From the NCBI GenBank assembly GCA_025359565.1, contig JANYFY010000029.1, positions 62,001-126,000 of the forward strand: a stretch of 64,000 nucleotides of DNA, in the 5' to 3' direction. Under the pieces are notes generated by a model. That model did not search any database, was not told where the DNA came from, and saw nothing but the letters and a program-made list of their open reading frames with translations. Shown here one piece after another: positions 35,424 through 43,395 of the stretch. Both the position numbers and the translations under genes were made by a program. The stretch's first letter is position 1, and each line of letters starts with the position of its first letter. The stretch comes from Gammaproteobacteria bacterium. Lineage in GTDB: Bacteria; Pseudomonadota; Gammaproteobacteria; Steroidobacterales; Steroidobacteraceae.

Positions 35424-36920
35424 TTAAACACAGCCTTTGGGTAGCCGCGGGCACGCAGCGCTGCGGGGACAAATCACACTAGCTTTAGATTCAAGGGCTG
35501 CCGATATCCAGGCAATGTTCAGCACCTTGGAGGCCGCGCGAATGCTGGCAGCCGCGACGGCAGGAATACTCCCGTCACCGCCTCCGCGACGACACGACTC
35601 CGCAACCATCGTTACGATGTCTTCACCCTTAAATCCTTGCGCATCGAGTGCCGGCACCAAATCAATACCTACTGACAACACGTGCAATTCATTCACAGCG
35701 TCGCGCGTCAATAAAGAATGACAACAATATAATCGCGCTTGAGGCCCATCTTGCATCACCGAGATTTGCGATTTAGGCTTCTGCGAAGTTAATTTCAAGC
35801 CAGGAGCGGTCTGTAACAGCCTAAATACGGCCCACTGCGGGCAAGGATCGGACACTAAACTCATATTGCCCCACGGCAAGGGAATACCATTACCGCGATA
35901 GACCGCCCGTAAATTTCCCGGCGGATACGCATCAAAAAAATGCCAGTGCCGATAAGGAGATACCGCCGTCATACGGCGCATGATCAAAGCTGCAGTGACA
36001 CCTAACTTATCGCCGGCCGAAATGTTATGCGCTTCGCGAATTAAAAACCGCCGAAACGGCATGCGTGGACACAGCAAAGCACCCGCAAAAAAGCTGCACT
36101 CAAAATCCCGCCAGGCTAAAAGCACATCCTGAGGCCCCATGGCTACGGGCTGAGGCCCCATGGCTACGGGCAAATTTATTCCGCGCGCATGCGCCGCCGA
36201 TCCACTGGGCTGGGAAATTAGACCGTCACCGTTGTGCAATACTTTGTGACCGATAAGAAACGCAATTTCATACTTTAAGCGCTCTTCTTGATTGCGTAGT
36301 CGCTTGTTGATGAGCAAAGTAGCCGGCGCCTCAAATCGCGAACGCAATAATGCACCACTCGGCTTTCGCATATCACTGTCGAACCATCGAATTTGCAATC
36401 CCAAACGTACACATATGTCCATGAGCGCATCCAGGTTAAGAGGCATTTGTCGGCCACCACACCCCTCCGCAGCCCGCTCAATGTCGGGAAAATTATTATG
36501 GTGAGTTTCCTGCCATACACGAATCAAAAGTTCGGCAAATTGACGTCCACTAGTTCCCGTCTGCGACAACAATTCCGGCAGGGCGTTTTGCAGTAGCTCA
36601 TGAGAAAACAGGAATGCAGGCTCCAGTGGCATCGAACTCAATCCACCCCGTCCGCGCGCTGCCGGCGCGGCATCCATCTCAGTATTTTCGTCCAAAAACC
36701 AACGCGACTCCTTACCGAAAATTCCGGCTAGTAGCTCCAAAGTGTGGGTCGAGGGGATGCGTTTACCGGTCTCGATCATGCTCAAATATGACACCGATGG
36801 CGCATCAGTTGCGTCGATTTGGACGCAGCGCGCCGACAACTCATCCAGCGTCAAACCGTTACGCTTGCGCAACGAACGTAATTTCGCGCCGAGAAAATGC
36901 CCTTGCCTAATAAGTCCCAC
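35424..36920 (-). CDS. XRE-family regulator of the glyoxylate shunt genes
   Basis: The 498-residue protein has an N-terminal HTH_3 domain (about 8-75, LGAKLRSLRKRNGLTLDEL and SYLSMIETGKRIPS). A long C-terminal part resembles the RamB/ScfR and DUF3612-type regulators of acetate and short-chain acyl metabolism. An IrrE-like stretch (YEIAFLIGHKVLHNGDG, about 217) lacks the HExxH zinc motif. A cysteine-rich tail ends CPRSAACPRLPKGCV. The GTG start has GAGG four bases upstream. It is divergent from aceA across 101 bases with phased repeats, so it probably controls aceA-aceK and itself. A tandem PVAMGPQ duplication lies near residue 252. Confidence 0.75.
   Translation of the reverse strand: MGLIRQGHFLGAKLRSLRKRNGLTLDELSARCVQIDATDAPSVSYLSMIETGKRIPSTHTLELLAGIFGKESRWFLDENTEMDAAPAARGRGGLSSMPLEPAFLFSHELLQNALPELLSQTGTSGRQFAELLIRVWQETHHNNFPDIERAAEGCGGRQMPLNLDALMDICVRLGLQIRWFDSDMRKPSGALLRSRFEAPATLLINKRLRNQEERLKYEIAFLIGHKVLHNGDGLISQPSGSAAHARGINLPVAMGPQPVAMGPQDVLLAWRDFECSFFAGALLCPRMPFRRFLIREAHNISAGDKLGVTAALIMRRMTAVSPYRHWHFFDAYPPGNLRAVYRGNGIPLPWGNMSLVSDPCPQWAVFRLLQTAPGLKLTSQKPKSQISVMQDGPQARLYCCHSLLTRDAVNELHVLSVGIDLVPALDAQGFKGEDIVTMVAESCRRGGGDGSIPAVAAASIRAASKVLNIAWISAALESKASVICPRSAACPRLPKGCV
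36129..36170. repeat. Perfect 21-bp tandem duplication inside the regulator gene
   Basis: Two identical adjacent 21-bp units occupy 36129-36149 and 36150-36170. They encode PVAMGPQ twice in frame in the XRE-type regulator. The perfect identity suggests a recent duplication. Confidence 0.95.
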
Positions 36921-37021
36921 AATGCCTCATATTGTGAAATTCACATTGTGAAATTTCTATTGTGTAAATTTAAACGTTAAACACTTTAATCTGTCCTTAG
37001 ACCACCGTGCAAGGACGATTT
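36921..37021. promoter_or_regulatory. Regulator / aceA divergent promoter with three 14-bp-phased repeats
   Basis: ATTGTGAAATT-like motifs start at 36931, 36945 and 36959, exactly 14 bp apart. The first two are ATTGTGAAATT and the third is ATTGTGTAAATTT. The array abuts the regulator start and lies 50-90 bases before aceA. This suits cooperative binding by the XRE-type regulator, repressing or switching both genes. AAGGA at 37010-37014 is the aceA ribosome site, seven bases before its ATG. Confidence 0.6.
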
Positions 37022-38311
37022 ATGAATAAAGCCAGCCAGCCCCCAGCCCAGCCTCAACCCCAAGCGAACTCTAATCTCGACGTTCGCTGGACGGGCATTA
37101 AGCGACCCTATAGCAGGGCCGCGGTAGAGAAACTCAAAGGCTCTGTGACGATCGAATACTCATTGGCGCGTCAAGGCGCGGTGAAATTCTGGAATCTATT
37201 ACACAACAATGCCGTTATCGGTGCGCTCGGGTGCATGAGCGGCAACCAAGCGGTACAGGTCGTACAAGCGGGCCTGAAAGCCATTTATTGCTCAGGCTGG
37301 CAGGTCGCGGGCGACGGCAACACCGCCGGTGAAATGTATCCAGATCAGAGCCTGTACCCGGTCGACTCTGTGCCTAACATGGTGGAACGCATCAACAACG
37401 CTTTACTGCGAACCGACCAAATCCACCACCTGGAAGGAAAAACCGACATTGATTGGTTGGTCCCCATTATCGCCGATGCTGAGGCTGGTTTTGGCGGCAA
37501 TCTTAATGCCTTTGAATTGACTAAGGCCATGATTCGCGCGGGTGCCGCCGCAGTTCATTTTGAAGATCAACTCTCCTCGGCAAAAAAATGCGGTCACATG
37601 GGTGGCAAAGTCCTTGTCTCTACAGACGAAGCCATCAACAAATTGGTCGCAGCACGCCTGGCGTCCGACGTAATGGATGTGCCTACTGTCATCATCGCAC
37701 GCACCGACGCCGATGCCGCCAATCTACTGCTCTCAGATCATGACCCGCGCGATGCTAAGTTCCTCACCGGAAAACGTTCAGTTGAAGGGTTCTACCACGT
37801 CAACGCCGGTATAGAACAAGCCATCGCTCGCGGTCTGGCCTATGCACCTTATGCCGATCTCATTTGGTGCGAGACTTCCAAGCCCGATATGCTACAAGCG
37901 CGACAGTTTGCTGCCGCTATGCACGCCCAATTTCCCGGCAAACTTCTCGCGTACAATTGCTCACCATCGTTTAACTGGCAGGCAAAGTTAGATCCGGTGA
38001 GTATGCAAAAGTGGCGCGAGGATCTCGCCTCGATGGGTTATCGCTTTCAGTTTATAACCCTGGCAGGCTGGCATGCGCTGAATCTGTCGATGTTTGAACT
38101 TGCCACGGCCTATCGAGACCGCGGAATGTTTGGTTATTCACAACTGCAACAACGCGAATTTGCTGAAGAATCCGCAGGCTACCGAGCCACTAAGCACCAG
38201 GCCTTTGTGGGAACGAGTTACTTCGACGCCGTGCAAAATACTATCGCCGGAGAAGTGTCGACGGGAGCCATGACGGGAAGTACCGAAACCGAACAGTTTT
38301 CCGATGCCTAA
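37022..38311 (+). CDS. aceA: Isocitrate lyase
   Basis: The 429-residue protein carries the isocitrate lyase active-site signature KKCGHMGGK (about 189), preceded by [17 protein letters not shown]. Other family motifs are [17 protein letters not shown] (about 146), IARTDADAA (about 225) and [15 protein letters not shown] (about 311). It splits isocitrate to glyoxylate and succinate in the glyoxylate shunt. ATG 37022 has AAGGA upstream; a GTG at 37007 lies before that site. It overlaps aceK by eight bases. No malate synthase gene is visible in the window. Confidence 0.97.
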   Translation: MNKASQPPAQPQPQANSNLDVRWTGIKRPYSRAAVEKLKGSVTIEYSLARQGAVKFWNLLHNNAVIGALGCMSGNQAVQVVQAGLKAIYCSGWQVAGDGNTAGEMYPDQSLYPVDSVPNMVERINNALLRTDQIHHLEGKTDIDWLVPIIADAEAGFGGNLNAFELTKAMIRAGAAAVHFEDQLSSAKKCGHMGGKVLVSTDEAINKLVAARLASDVMDVPTVIIARTDADAANLLLSDHDPRDAKFLTGKRSVEGFYHVNAGIEQAIARGLAYAPYADLIWCETSKPDMLQARQFAAAMHAQFPGKLLAYNCSPSFNWQAKLDPVSMQKWREDLASMGYRFQFITLAGWHALNLSMFELATAYRDRGMFGYSQLQQREFAEESAGYRATKHQAFVGTSYFDAVQNTIAGEVSTGAMTGSTETEQFSDA

Positions 38312-39962
38312 TTTAGCCGCGGTTATTGCCGAACACTTTGAGGGTTACAATCAGGAATTCGGCCGCATCACGCGGCTTGCAGCCAAGCATTTTCTCGCTC
38401 AAGACTGGCTTAACGCACAACGCGATGCGGTGGCACGCATCGAACTATACGAGCAACGCGTGGGCCGCTGCGAACAGGCGATCAGCAATGCCTTAAGTTC
38501 AAGCCAACGAGATATCGCGACCTGGAAAGACATCAAAAATGCCTACGAACTGATTGTATTGAATCGCTCCGATAGCGATTTTTATCATACTTTTTTCAAT
38601 TCGGTCACTCGCGATACGTTTGGGACAGTCGGCGTCAACCCAGAAGTCGAATTTTGTTCCACCCGCCTAGGGAGCGGTGCGGGTACTATGCCCATCCACA
38701 TCTATCGTGTCGCAGGCTTGCCCGCCACCATCGGTGAAGTCATTGCCGATCTTCCATTTTTTCACGCTCTCGATAACATCGAGAACGCTGTACACCATAT
38801 CAGCGCAGAAATCGGCCGTTTTTTCACTTTAGGGCGCCACGGCACCGCGCCAGACTCCATCGAACTTATCCAACCGGTCTTCTACCGGGGCACACACGCC
38901 TTCGTGGTGGGCCGGCTTATTGGCGACAGCACCCTAACACCGTTGGTCCTTTCGTTCGTGCATGGGAAGTCCGGCGTCACCATTGACGCAGTTTTATTAT
39001 CGCGTGCCGAGGTAGGGTCGTTATTCGGATACGCACGATCTTATTTTCAGGTCGATCTACCTGTGGTGAGCGTTGCCATCACGTTGTTACGTTCCTTCAT
39101 GCCCCGCAAACCCGTAGACGAGCTATACACCGTACTAGGTCGCGCCAAACAAGGGAAAACGGAGCGATACTTTGCCCTTCAACGCCATCTGCAAGCGTCC
39201 ATAGACAGCTTTGTCCATGCGCCCGGAGATCGCGGCCTAGTAATGATTGTCTTTACTCTGCCCTCGCATGATCTGGTGTTTAAAGTAATCCGTGACAAAT
39301 TCGGCGCGCCGAAAACCAGCTCTCGAGAAGACGTCATGGATCGTTATAAATTCGTATTTCGACATGATCGCGCCGGTCGGTTGGTCGACGCTCAAGAATT
39401 TAAACGATTGCGGCTACCGAGAGCACGTTTCATGCCTCAATTGGCGGAAGAACTATTAGAACAGGCCCAGACGAGTTGTCGTATCGAAGGTGAAGATTTG
39501 ATTGTTGAGCATTGCTATATTGAACGGCGCTTACGACCCCTCAATTTGTTTCTGCGCGAGGCGGAACCCGCGGCAACTGAGGCGGCTATTGTCGACTATG
39601 GTCAGGCGCTGCGCGATTTAGCGGCTAGCAATGTATTTCCCGGTGATTTACTGTTAAAAAATTTCGGCGTGACCAGCCACGGTCGGGTTATTTTCTATGA
39701 CTACGATGAGCTATGCAGGGTAACTGACGTCATATTTCGCGACCTCCCACAGCCCACTTGTGAAGAAGAGGAAATCAGCGGGGAACCCTGGTTCCACTGC
39801 GGCCCAAAAGACGTGTTCCCAGAACAATGGTTACCGTTTCTCGCCATTCCTGAAACATTGCGTCCGATATTTCTCCGTTATCACGGCGAGGTGCTCACGG
39901 CAACTTGGTGGCGGAGCATGATTAAGGCGCAATTAGAACTCGAGGATCCCGCAACGAGTTGA
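38304..39962 (+). CDS. aceK: AceK, isocitrate dehydrogenase kinase/phosphatase
   Basis: The 552-residue protein matches Ace[14 protein letters not shown] is near residue 111. [23 protein letters not shown] (313-335, kinase N-lobe with the ATP-binding Lys) and [20 protein letters not shown] follow. [26 protein letters not shown] (catalytic and Mg-binding region) is near 447. It phosphorylates and dephosphorylates isocitrate dehydrogenase and so diverts isocitrate to the shunt. The start overlaps the aceA stop, consistent with an aceAK unit under the divergent regulator. Confidence 0.97.
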   Translation: MPNLAAVIAEHFEGYNQEFGRITRLAAKHFLAQDWLNAQRDAVARIELYEQRVGRCEQAISNALSSSQRDIATWKDIKNAYELIVLNRSDSDFYHTFFNSVTRDTFGTVGVNPEVEFCSTRLGSGAGTMPIHIYRVAGLPATIGEVIADLPFFHALDNIENAVHHISAEIGRFFTLGRHGTAPDSIELIQPVFYRGTHAFVVGRLIGDSTLTPLVLSFVHGKSGVTIDAVLLSRAEVGSLFGYARSYFQVDLPVVSVAITLLRSFMPRKPVDELYTVLGRAKQGKTERYFALQRHLQASIDSFVHAPGDRGLVMIVFTLPSHDLVFKVIRDKFGAPKTSSREDVMDRYKFVFRHDRAGRLVDAQEFKRLRLPRARFMPQLAEELLEQAQTSCRIEGEDLIVEHCYIERRLRPLNLFLREAEPAATEAAIVDYGQALRDLAASNVFPGDLLLKNFGVTSHGRVIFYDYDELCRVTDVIFRDLPQPTCEEEEISGEPWFHCGPKDVFPEQWLPFLAIPETLRPIFLRYHGEVLTATWWRSMIKAQLELEDPATS

Positions 39963-39976
39963 TCCCACAACGAGTT
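39945..39976. repeat. 16-bp near-perfect tandem duplication at the aceK stop
   Basis: Two copies of GATCCCRCAACGAGTT, differing at one base, lie at 39945-39960 and 39961-39976. The second copy begins at the base that completes the aceK stop region. It looks like a small slippage duplication without evident function. Confidence 0.85.
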
Positions 39977-40024
39977 CCCAGAGTATCAATATTTAAATCC
40001 CGTGAACGTGTATAAACTACGGTC

Positions 40025-40591
40025 ATGGAAGCTTTTTTTGTCTCGTTCTCAACAGTTGCCATCGCTGAAATGGGTGATCGCACCCAGCTACTCGCACTGG
40101 TTCTAGCGGCTCGTTATCAAAAACCCCTGCCTATTATTGCTGGGATTTTTTGTGCTACGCTAGCTAGTCATGTTGCAGCAGGATTCATTGGCCTGTGGTT
40201 TGGTAGCCTATTAAAACCAACCATAGTGCAAGCTCTGGTCGGTATCAGCATGATTGCCATGGCTCTGTGGACCTTGAAGCCTGATCAGCTATCGGACGAG
40301 CACAAGAATGTTAGCGCGCGCGGCGCATTCATAGCCACCCTCACTGGCTTTTTTGTTGCTGAAATCGGTGACAAGACTCAAATTGCAACCATTGCATTAG
40401 CCGCAGCGTATCCGAGTCTTCTAGCGGTAATTGCGGGAACTACCGCCGGCATGATGACAGCCAACGTACCTATCGTTATTCTTGGTAAAACACTTTCCAA
40501 AAGTCTGCCTCTAAAAGCGATTCATTGGGGTGCGGCCGCACTTTTTTTAGGTTTAGGGGTGGTTTATTTGGGACGCATCTTTTGGCGTTGA
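40025..40591 (+). CDS. GDT1/TMEM165-family (UPF0016) cation exporter
   Basis: The 188-residue protein has six hydrophobic helices in two halves, each with the family motif ExGD(K/R)TQ: AEMGDRTQLLAL (about 14) and AEIGDKTQIATI (about 111). These acidic motifs bind the cation in Mn2+ or Ca2+ exporters such as MneA and Gdt1. Bacterial members mainly export Mn2+. The 62-base upstream region shows no yybP-ykoY manganese riboswitch. The gene is followed by an unrelated DUF4197 gene. Confidence 0.92.
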   Translation: MEAFFVSFSTVAIAEMGDRTQLLALVLAARYQKPLPIIAGIFCATLASHVAAGFIGLWFGSLLKPTIVQALVGISMIAMALWTLKPDQLSDEHKNVSARGAFIATLTGFFVAEIGDKTQIATIALAAAYPSLLAVIAGTTAGMMTANVPIVILGKTLSKSLPLKAIHWGAAALFLGLGVVYLGRIFWR

Positions 40592-40646
40592 TGTGCGGGT
40601 AAACCTAGATGCGTATCCATTCAATTTTTGTCGCGGGAGATTTTTT

Positions 40647-41345
40647 ATGAAAACAGAACGAATGATTCGAGCGTTGGGCTGCGGGCTCCTCGGCTGCGGT
40701 TTACTCACAACCGCCTTCGGCATAACATTGAGTTCGCTTTCGAACGCCGACGCATCTTCGGGCCTAAAGAAGGCGCTCGATCAAGGTATTAATCAAGCGG
40801 TTGGTAAACTAGGAGTGACCGACGGTTTCTTAAAAAACCCCGCCGTGATGATTCCGCTCCCCCCAAAACTTGCTAAGGCTGAGAGCATGATGCGAATGCT
40901 TGGCATGGGTGAGCAAGCCGATCAATTAAAAACTTCCATGAATCGCGCGGCAGAAGCCGCAGTTCCTGAGAGCAAAGTTTTATTAAAACAAGCGCTCCAG
41001 AAAATGACGGTCGATGACGCTAAGAATATCCTCGCTGGAGGGCAAGACTCCGCCACCCAATATTTTAAATCGGCGACATACTCTCCTTTGAAACTTAAGT
41101 TTGCACCCATCATCTTCAAAGAAACCCAGAAAGTTAAACTCGCAGAAAGCTACAACAAGGTTGCAGAGAAAGGAGTTGCACTCGGACTACTCAAACCCGA
41201 AGAAGGAAGCCTTGAATCTTATGTCACAGAAAAGACTTTGGATGGACTATTCTTAATGATGGCTGATGAAGAACGGGCTATTCGCAAAGATCCGCTGGGA
41301 CAGGCTAGCAGCCTGCTTAAAAAAGTATTCGGGGCGTTGCAGTAG
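40647..41345 (+). CDS. DUF4197 domain protein, exported
   Basis: The 232-residue protein starts at ATG 40647 with GGGAGA six bases upstream. The N terminus is signal-like, with a hydrophobic run (LGCGLLGCGLLTTAFGITL) and two Cys residues that could be a lipobox or part of a signal peptide. The mature part matches DUF4197: SSGLKKALDQGINQAVGKLG, then NPAVMIPLPPKLAKAE, KMTVDDAKNILAGGQDSATQYF and a C-terminal ALGLLKPEEGSLESYVTEKTLDGLF. The function is unknown and the fold is expected to be mainly helical. Likely periplasmic. Confidence 0.85.
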   Translation: MKTERMIRALGCGLLGCGLLTTAFGITLSSLSNADASSGLKKALDQGINQAVGKLGVTDGFLKNPAVMIPLPPKLAKAESMMRMLGMGEQADQLKTSMNRAAEAAVPESKVLLKQALQKMTVDDAKNILAGGQDSATQYFKSATYSPLKLKFAPIIFKETQKVKLAESYNKVAEKGVALGLLKPEEGSLESYVTEKTLDGLFLMMADEERAIRKDPLGQASSLLKKVFGALQ

Positions 41346-41377
41346 CGCATTGTGAATTAATGTGTCGTAACTTGCAC

Positions 41378-41401
41378 AGGCTACAAGCGCTGCTGTAGCC
41401 T
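41378..41401. terminator. Hairpin between the DUF4197 and DUF481 genes
   Basis: A perfect 8-bp stem, AGGCTACA at 41378-41385 and TGTAGCCT at 41394-41401, encloses an 8-base loop, 32 bases after the DUF4197 stop. No T-run follows. It may slow RNA decay or terminate weakly. Confidence 0.45.
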
Positions 41402-41443
41402 TCGGCGCCTGTTCATATGCATCCGCATATTTAAGGAGCTCTT

Positions 41444-42250
41444 ATGTTTAGTTTTCGTGCAGCAGGTGTTTTGGCGCTAATTCTTACACCGGTAGCCGCT
41501 GCGCTCGCCGATTCTCCGACCCCGACCCCGCCCCCACCACCTGAAAATGTTTGGTTCGGCAAGGGTCAGTTTGGTTTTTTGAGTTCCAGTGGAAATACCC
41601 AAGCTCAATCACTCAACACCATTATCGATTTAGCGCGCATTGATGGACCGTGGAAAAATGCGTTCAATGTGATTGGACTCTACGGCAAGAGTACGGGTAT
41701 CGTGTCGTCAGAAAAATGGGCGGTCCAGTATCAAGCGAATTACGCCATTTCGACGGATATGTTTGCATTCGGTGGATTGCGCTATGAACACGACATGTTC
41801 AACGGATTCCAATACCAGGCGGCTGCAACGGTCGGTTTGGGATACCACATAATCAACACCGATACCGACAAACTCACGGGTCAATTGGGCCTTGGTTATA
41901 GGAAAGTACGGCCCGAACAAATTAACAAGGACCCTGCGGGCAGCGGCACCGTCATCTCGCGCATACCGGGCGACGCTACCGGCGACGCCATTCTGACCGG
42001 CGGATTGGATTACTTACACAACTTTTCCGCGACCACCGTTTTTACCAATAAGTTTTATTTTGAAAGCGGCAAGAGCGACACCTTACTGAAAGACACTCTT
42101 GCACTAACAGTAAAAATGTCCGACAAACTAGCCCTGAGCGTGGGGTATGGGATAACGGACAACACTAAGCCACCCGCCCAAGCGCCGGGCGCTGCGCCGC
42201 TTAAGAAACTCGATACGATTACTACAATCAATGTCGTTTTTGCGTTCTAG
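41444..42250 (+). CDS. DUF481 outer-membrane beta-barrel protein
   Basis: The 268-residue protein has a signal peptide ending AALADS. A short Pro-rich stretch and strands typical of DUF481 follow: WFGKGQFGFLSSSGNTQAQS, AVQYQANYAISTDMFAFGGL, and a C-terminal LALSVGYGITDNTKPP with TITTINVVFAF ending in Phe. The family is a salt-induced outer-membrane barrel (YdiY-like) of unknown transport role. GGAGCT lies before the ATG. YidB-family DUF937 follows after 21 bases and is probably co-transcribed. Confidence 0.88.
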   Translation: MFSFRAAGVLALILTPVAAALADSPTPTPPPPPENVWFGKGQFGFLSSSGNTQAQSLNTIIDLARIDGPWKNAFNVIGLYGKSTGIVSSEKWAVQYQANYAISTDMFAFGGLRYEHDMFNGFQYQAAATVGLGYHIINTDTDKLTGQLGLGYRKVRPEQINKDPAGSGTVISRIPGDATGDAILTGGLDYLHNFSATTVFTNKFYFESGKSDTLLKDTLALTVKMSDKLALSVGYGITDNTKPPAQAPGAAPLKKLDTITTINVVFAF

Positions 42251-42271
42251 TCACAAAAGTAGGGGAATGTC

Positions 42272-42604
42272 ATGGGTTTATTAGACGGAGTTTTAGGCGG
42301 TGTGGTTGGGGCTGAAATGGTTTCGGTAGTCAACGGACTAATTGCGAAGCATGGCGGCGTGCAAGGGATCGTCGCGCAGTTCGAACAACAGGGGCTTGGT
42401 GCCACCGTGAAATCTTGGGTAGGTGCCGGAGATAATCATCCAATCACAGCCGACCAGGTTCATAAGACTTTTGGTGCGGACACCTTAAATCAACTGGGTG
42501 CGAAAGTGGGCATGTCCGCTCAGGATTTAGCCGCCAAGTTGTCAAGTGTATTACCTCAAGCGATTGATAAATTGACTCCGGGTGGAGTCGTCGCAAAGAG
42601 TTAA
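42272..42604 (+). CDS. YidB-family (DUF937) protein
   Basis: The 110-residue protein matches YidB: MGLLDGVLGG, a central VQGIVAQFEQQGLGATVKSW, then VGAGDNHPITADQVHKTFG and a C-terminal LAAKLSSVLPQAIDKLTPGG. There is no signal peptide and no membrane helix. The function is unknown. AGGGGAATGTC lies before the ATG. It ends before a strong hairpin shared with the convergent lytic transglycosylase gene. Confidence 0.9.
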   Translation: MGLLDGVLGGVVGAEMVSVVNGLIAKHGGVQGIVAQFEQQGLGATVKSWVGAGDNHPITADQVHKTFGADTLNQLGAKVGMSAQDLAAKLSSVLPQAIDKLTPGGVVAKS

Positions 42605-42630
42605 GTTCAGAAGAGTATTTGCAGGAATAT

Positions 42631-42663
42631 CTCGCTCCACTTTTCTTATAGAAGTGGAGCGAG
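42631..42663. terminator. Bidirectional hairpin between yidB-like and lytic transglycosylase genes
   Basis: A perfect 12-bp stem, CTCGCTCCACTT at 42631-42642 and AAGTGGAGCGAG at 42652-42663, encloses a 9-base loop. It lies 26 bases after the plus-strand stop and two bases after the minus-strand stop. Both flanks lack a long T-run, but position and stability suit a shared terminator of convergent genes. Confidence 0.75.
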
Positions 42664-42665
42664 TA

Positions 42666-43304
42666 CTAAGTAGAACGCGGTTGATCGCTGCGTGATTGCT
42701 GGCTTAATAATCGGTAAATTTTTAGCACTCTAGGTACGTAAGCTTGAGTTTCACTATAGGGTGGAATATGCCCACCGTTACGATCCACCGCTTGCTCCCC
42801 TGCATTGTAGGCGGCGAGCGCTAATGTGATATTTTGACCAAAACGATCCATTAGAAATTTCAAGTAACGCGCACCAGCATGCACGTTTTGCTTCGCATCG
42901 TAGGGATTTGACGCACCATAACGAGTCGCCGTTCCCGGCATGAGCTGCATTAAACCTACCGCACCGCACTTGGAAACCGCCCTTGAGTTAAATCCAGACT
43001 CCACGACGATTACCGCGCGAAGTAGATTTGATTCAACCGCAGTGGCGTCCGCTGCTGTTTGAATGATGGAGTCATATCGCCCTGAACGGGCTAGCAATTT
43101 CTCATCATATTGTTGACCGCTGACAGTCAGCCCATGAGCATTGAGTATTAACAGCCGATAGCGCCCATTATCCGGTGCGTCCGTAAAATGCTTAACGCCC
43201 TCGGCGTCGACAAACATATAAATTCGCTGGCGTGCCTCCGCCACCGGCAAAATGCTAACGACCAGCAAAAGCGTCGGTAATATGAATTTAGTTTTCAGCG
43301 GCAT
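42666..43304 (-). CDS. Lytic transglycosylase with DUF4124 domain
   Basis: The 212-residue protein starts MPLKTKFILPTLLLVVSILPVAEA, a signal peptide. A short DUF4124 segment follows (IYMFVDAEGVKHFTDAP). The SLT domain (about 85-195) has the catalytic Glu in VIVVESGFNSRAVS, then AVGLMQLMPGTATRYG and ALAAYNAGEQAV. It cleaves peptidoglycan between MurNAc and GlcNAc to give 1,6-anhydro ends and acts in the periplasm. AAGGA lies ten bases before the ATG. The gene is convergent with the yidB-like gene. Confidence 0.92.
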   Translation of the reverse strand: MPLKTKFILPTLLLVVSILPVAEARQRIYMFVDAEGVKHFTDAPDNGRYRLLILNAHGLTVSGQQYDEKLLARSGRYDSIIQTAADATAVESNLLRAVIVVESGFNSRAVSKCGAVGLMQLMPGTATRYGASNPYDAKQNVHAGARYLKFLMDRFGQNITLALAAYNAGEQAVDRNGGHIPPYSETQAYVPRVLKIYRLLSQQSRSDQPRST

Positions 43305-43395
43305 AAACCATAGATTCCTTCGCAATAAGACTAACCTGAAGGACTCCTTAGTCGCTGAGACCTAAGTCAAGGATAGAGGGCGTCAGCGGCTATCA

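Noticed and set aside
39963-40024. Manganese (yybP-ykoY) riboswitch before the GDT1-type exporter
   Set aside because: The intergenic region is only 62 bases, contains a small tandem duplication, and shows no conserved riboswitch stems or loop sequences.
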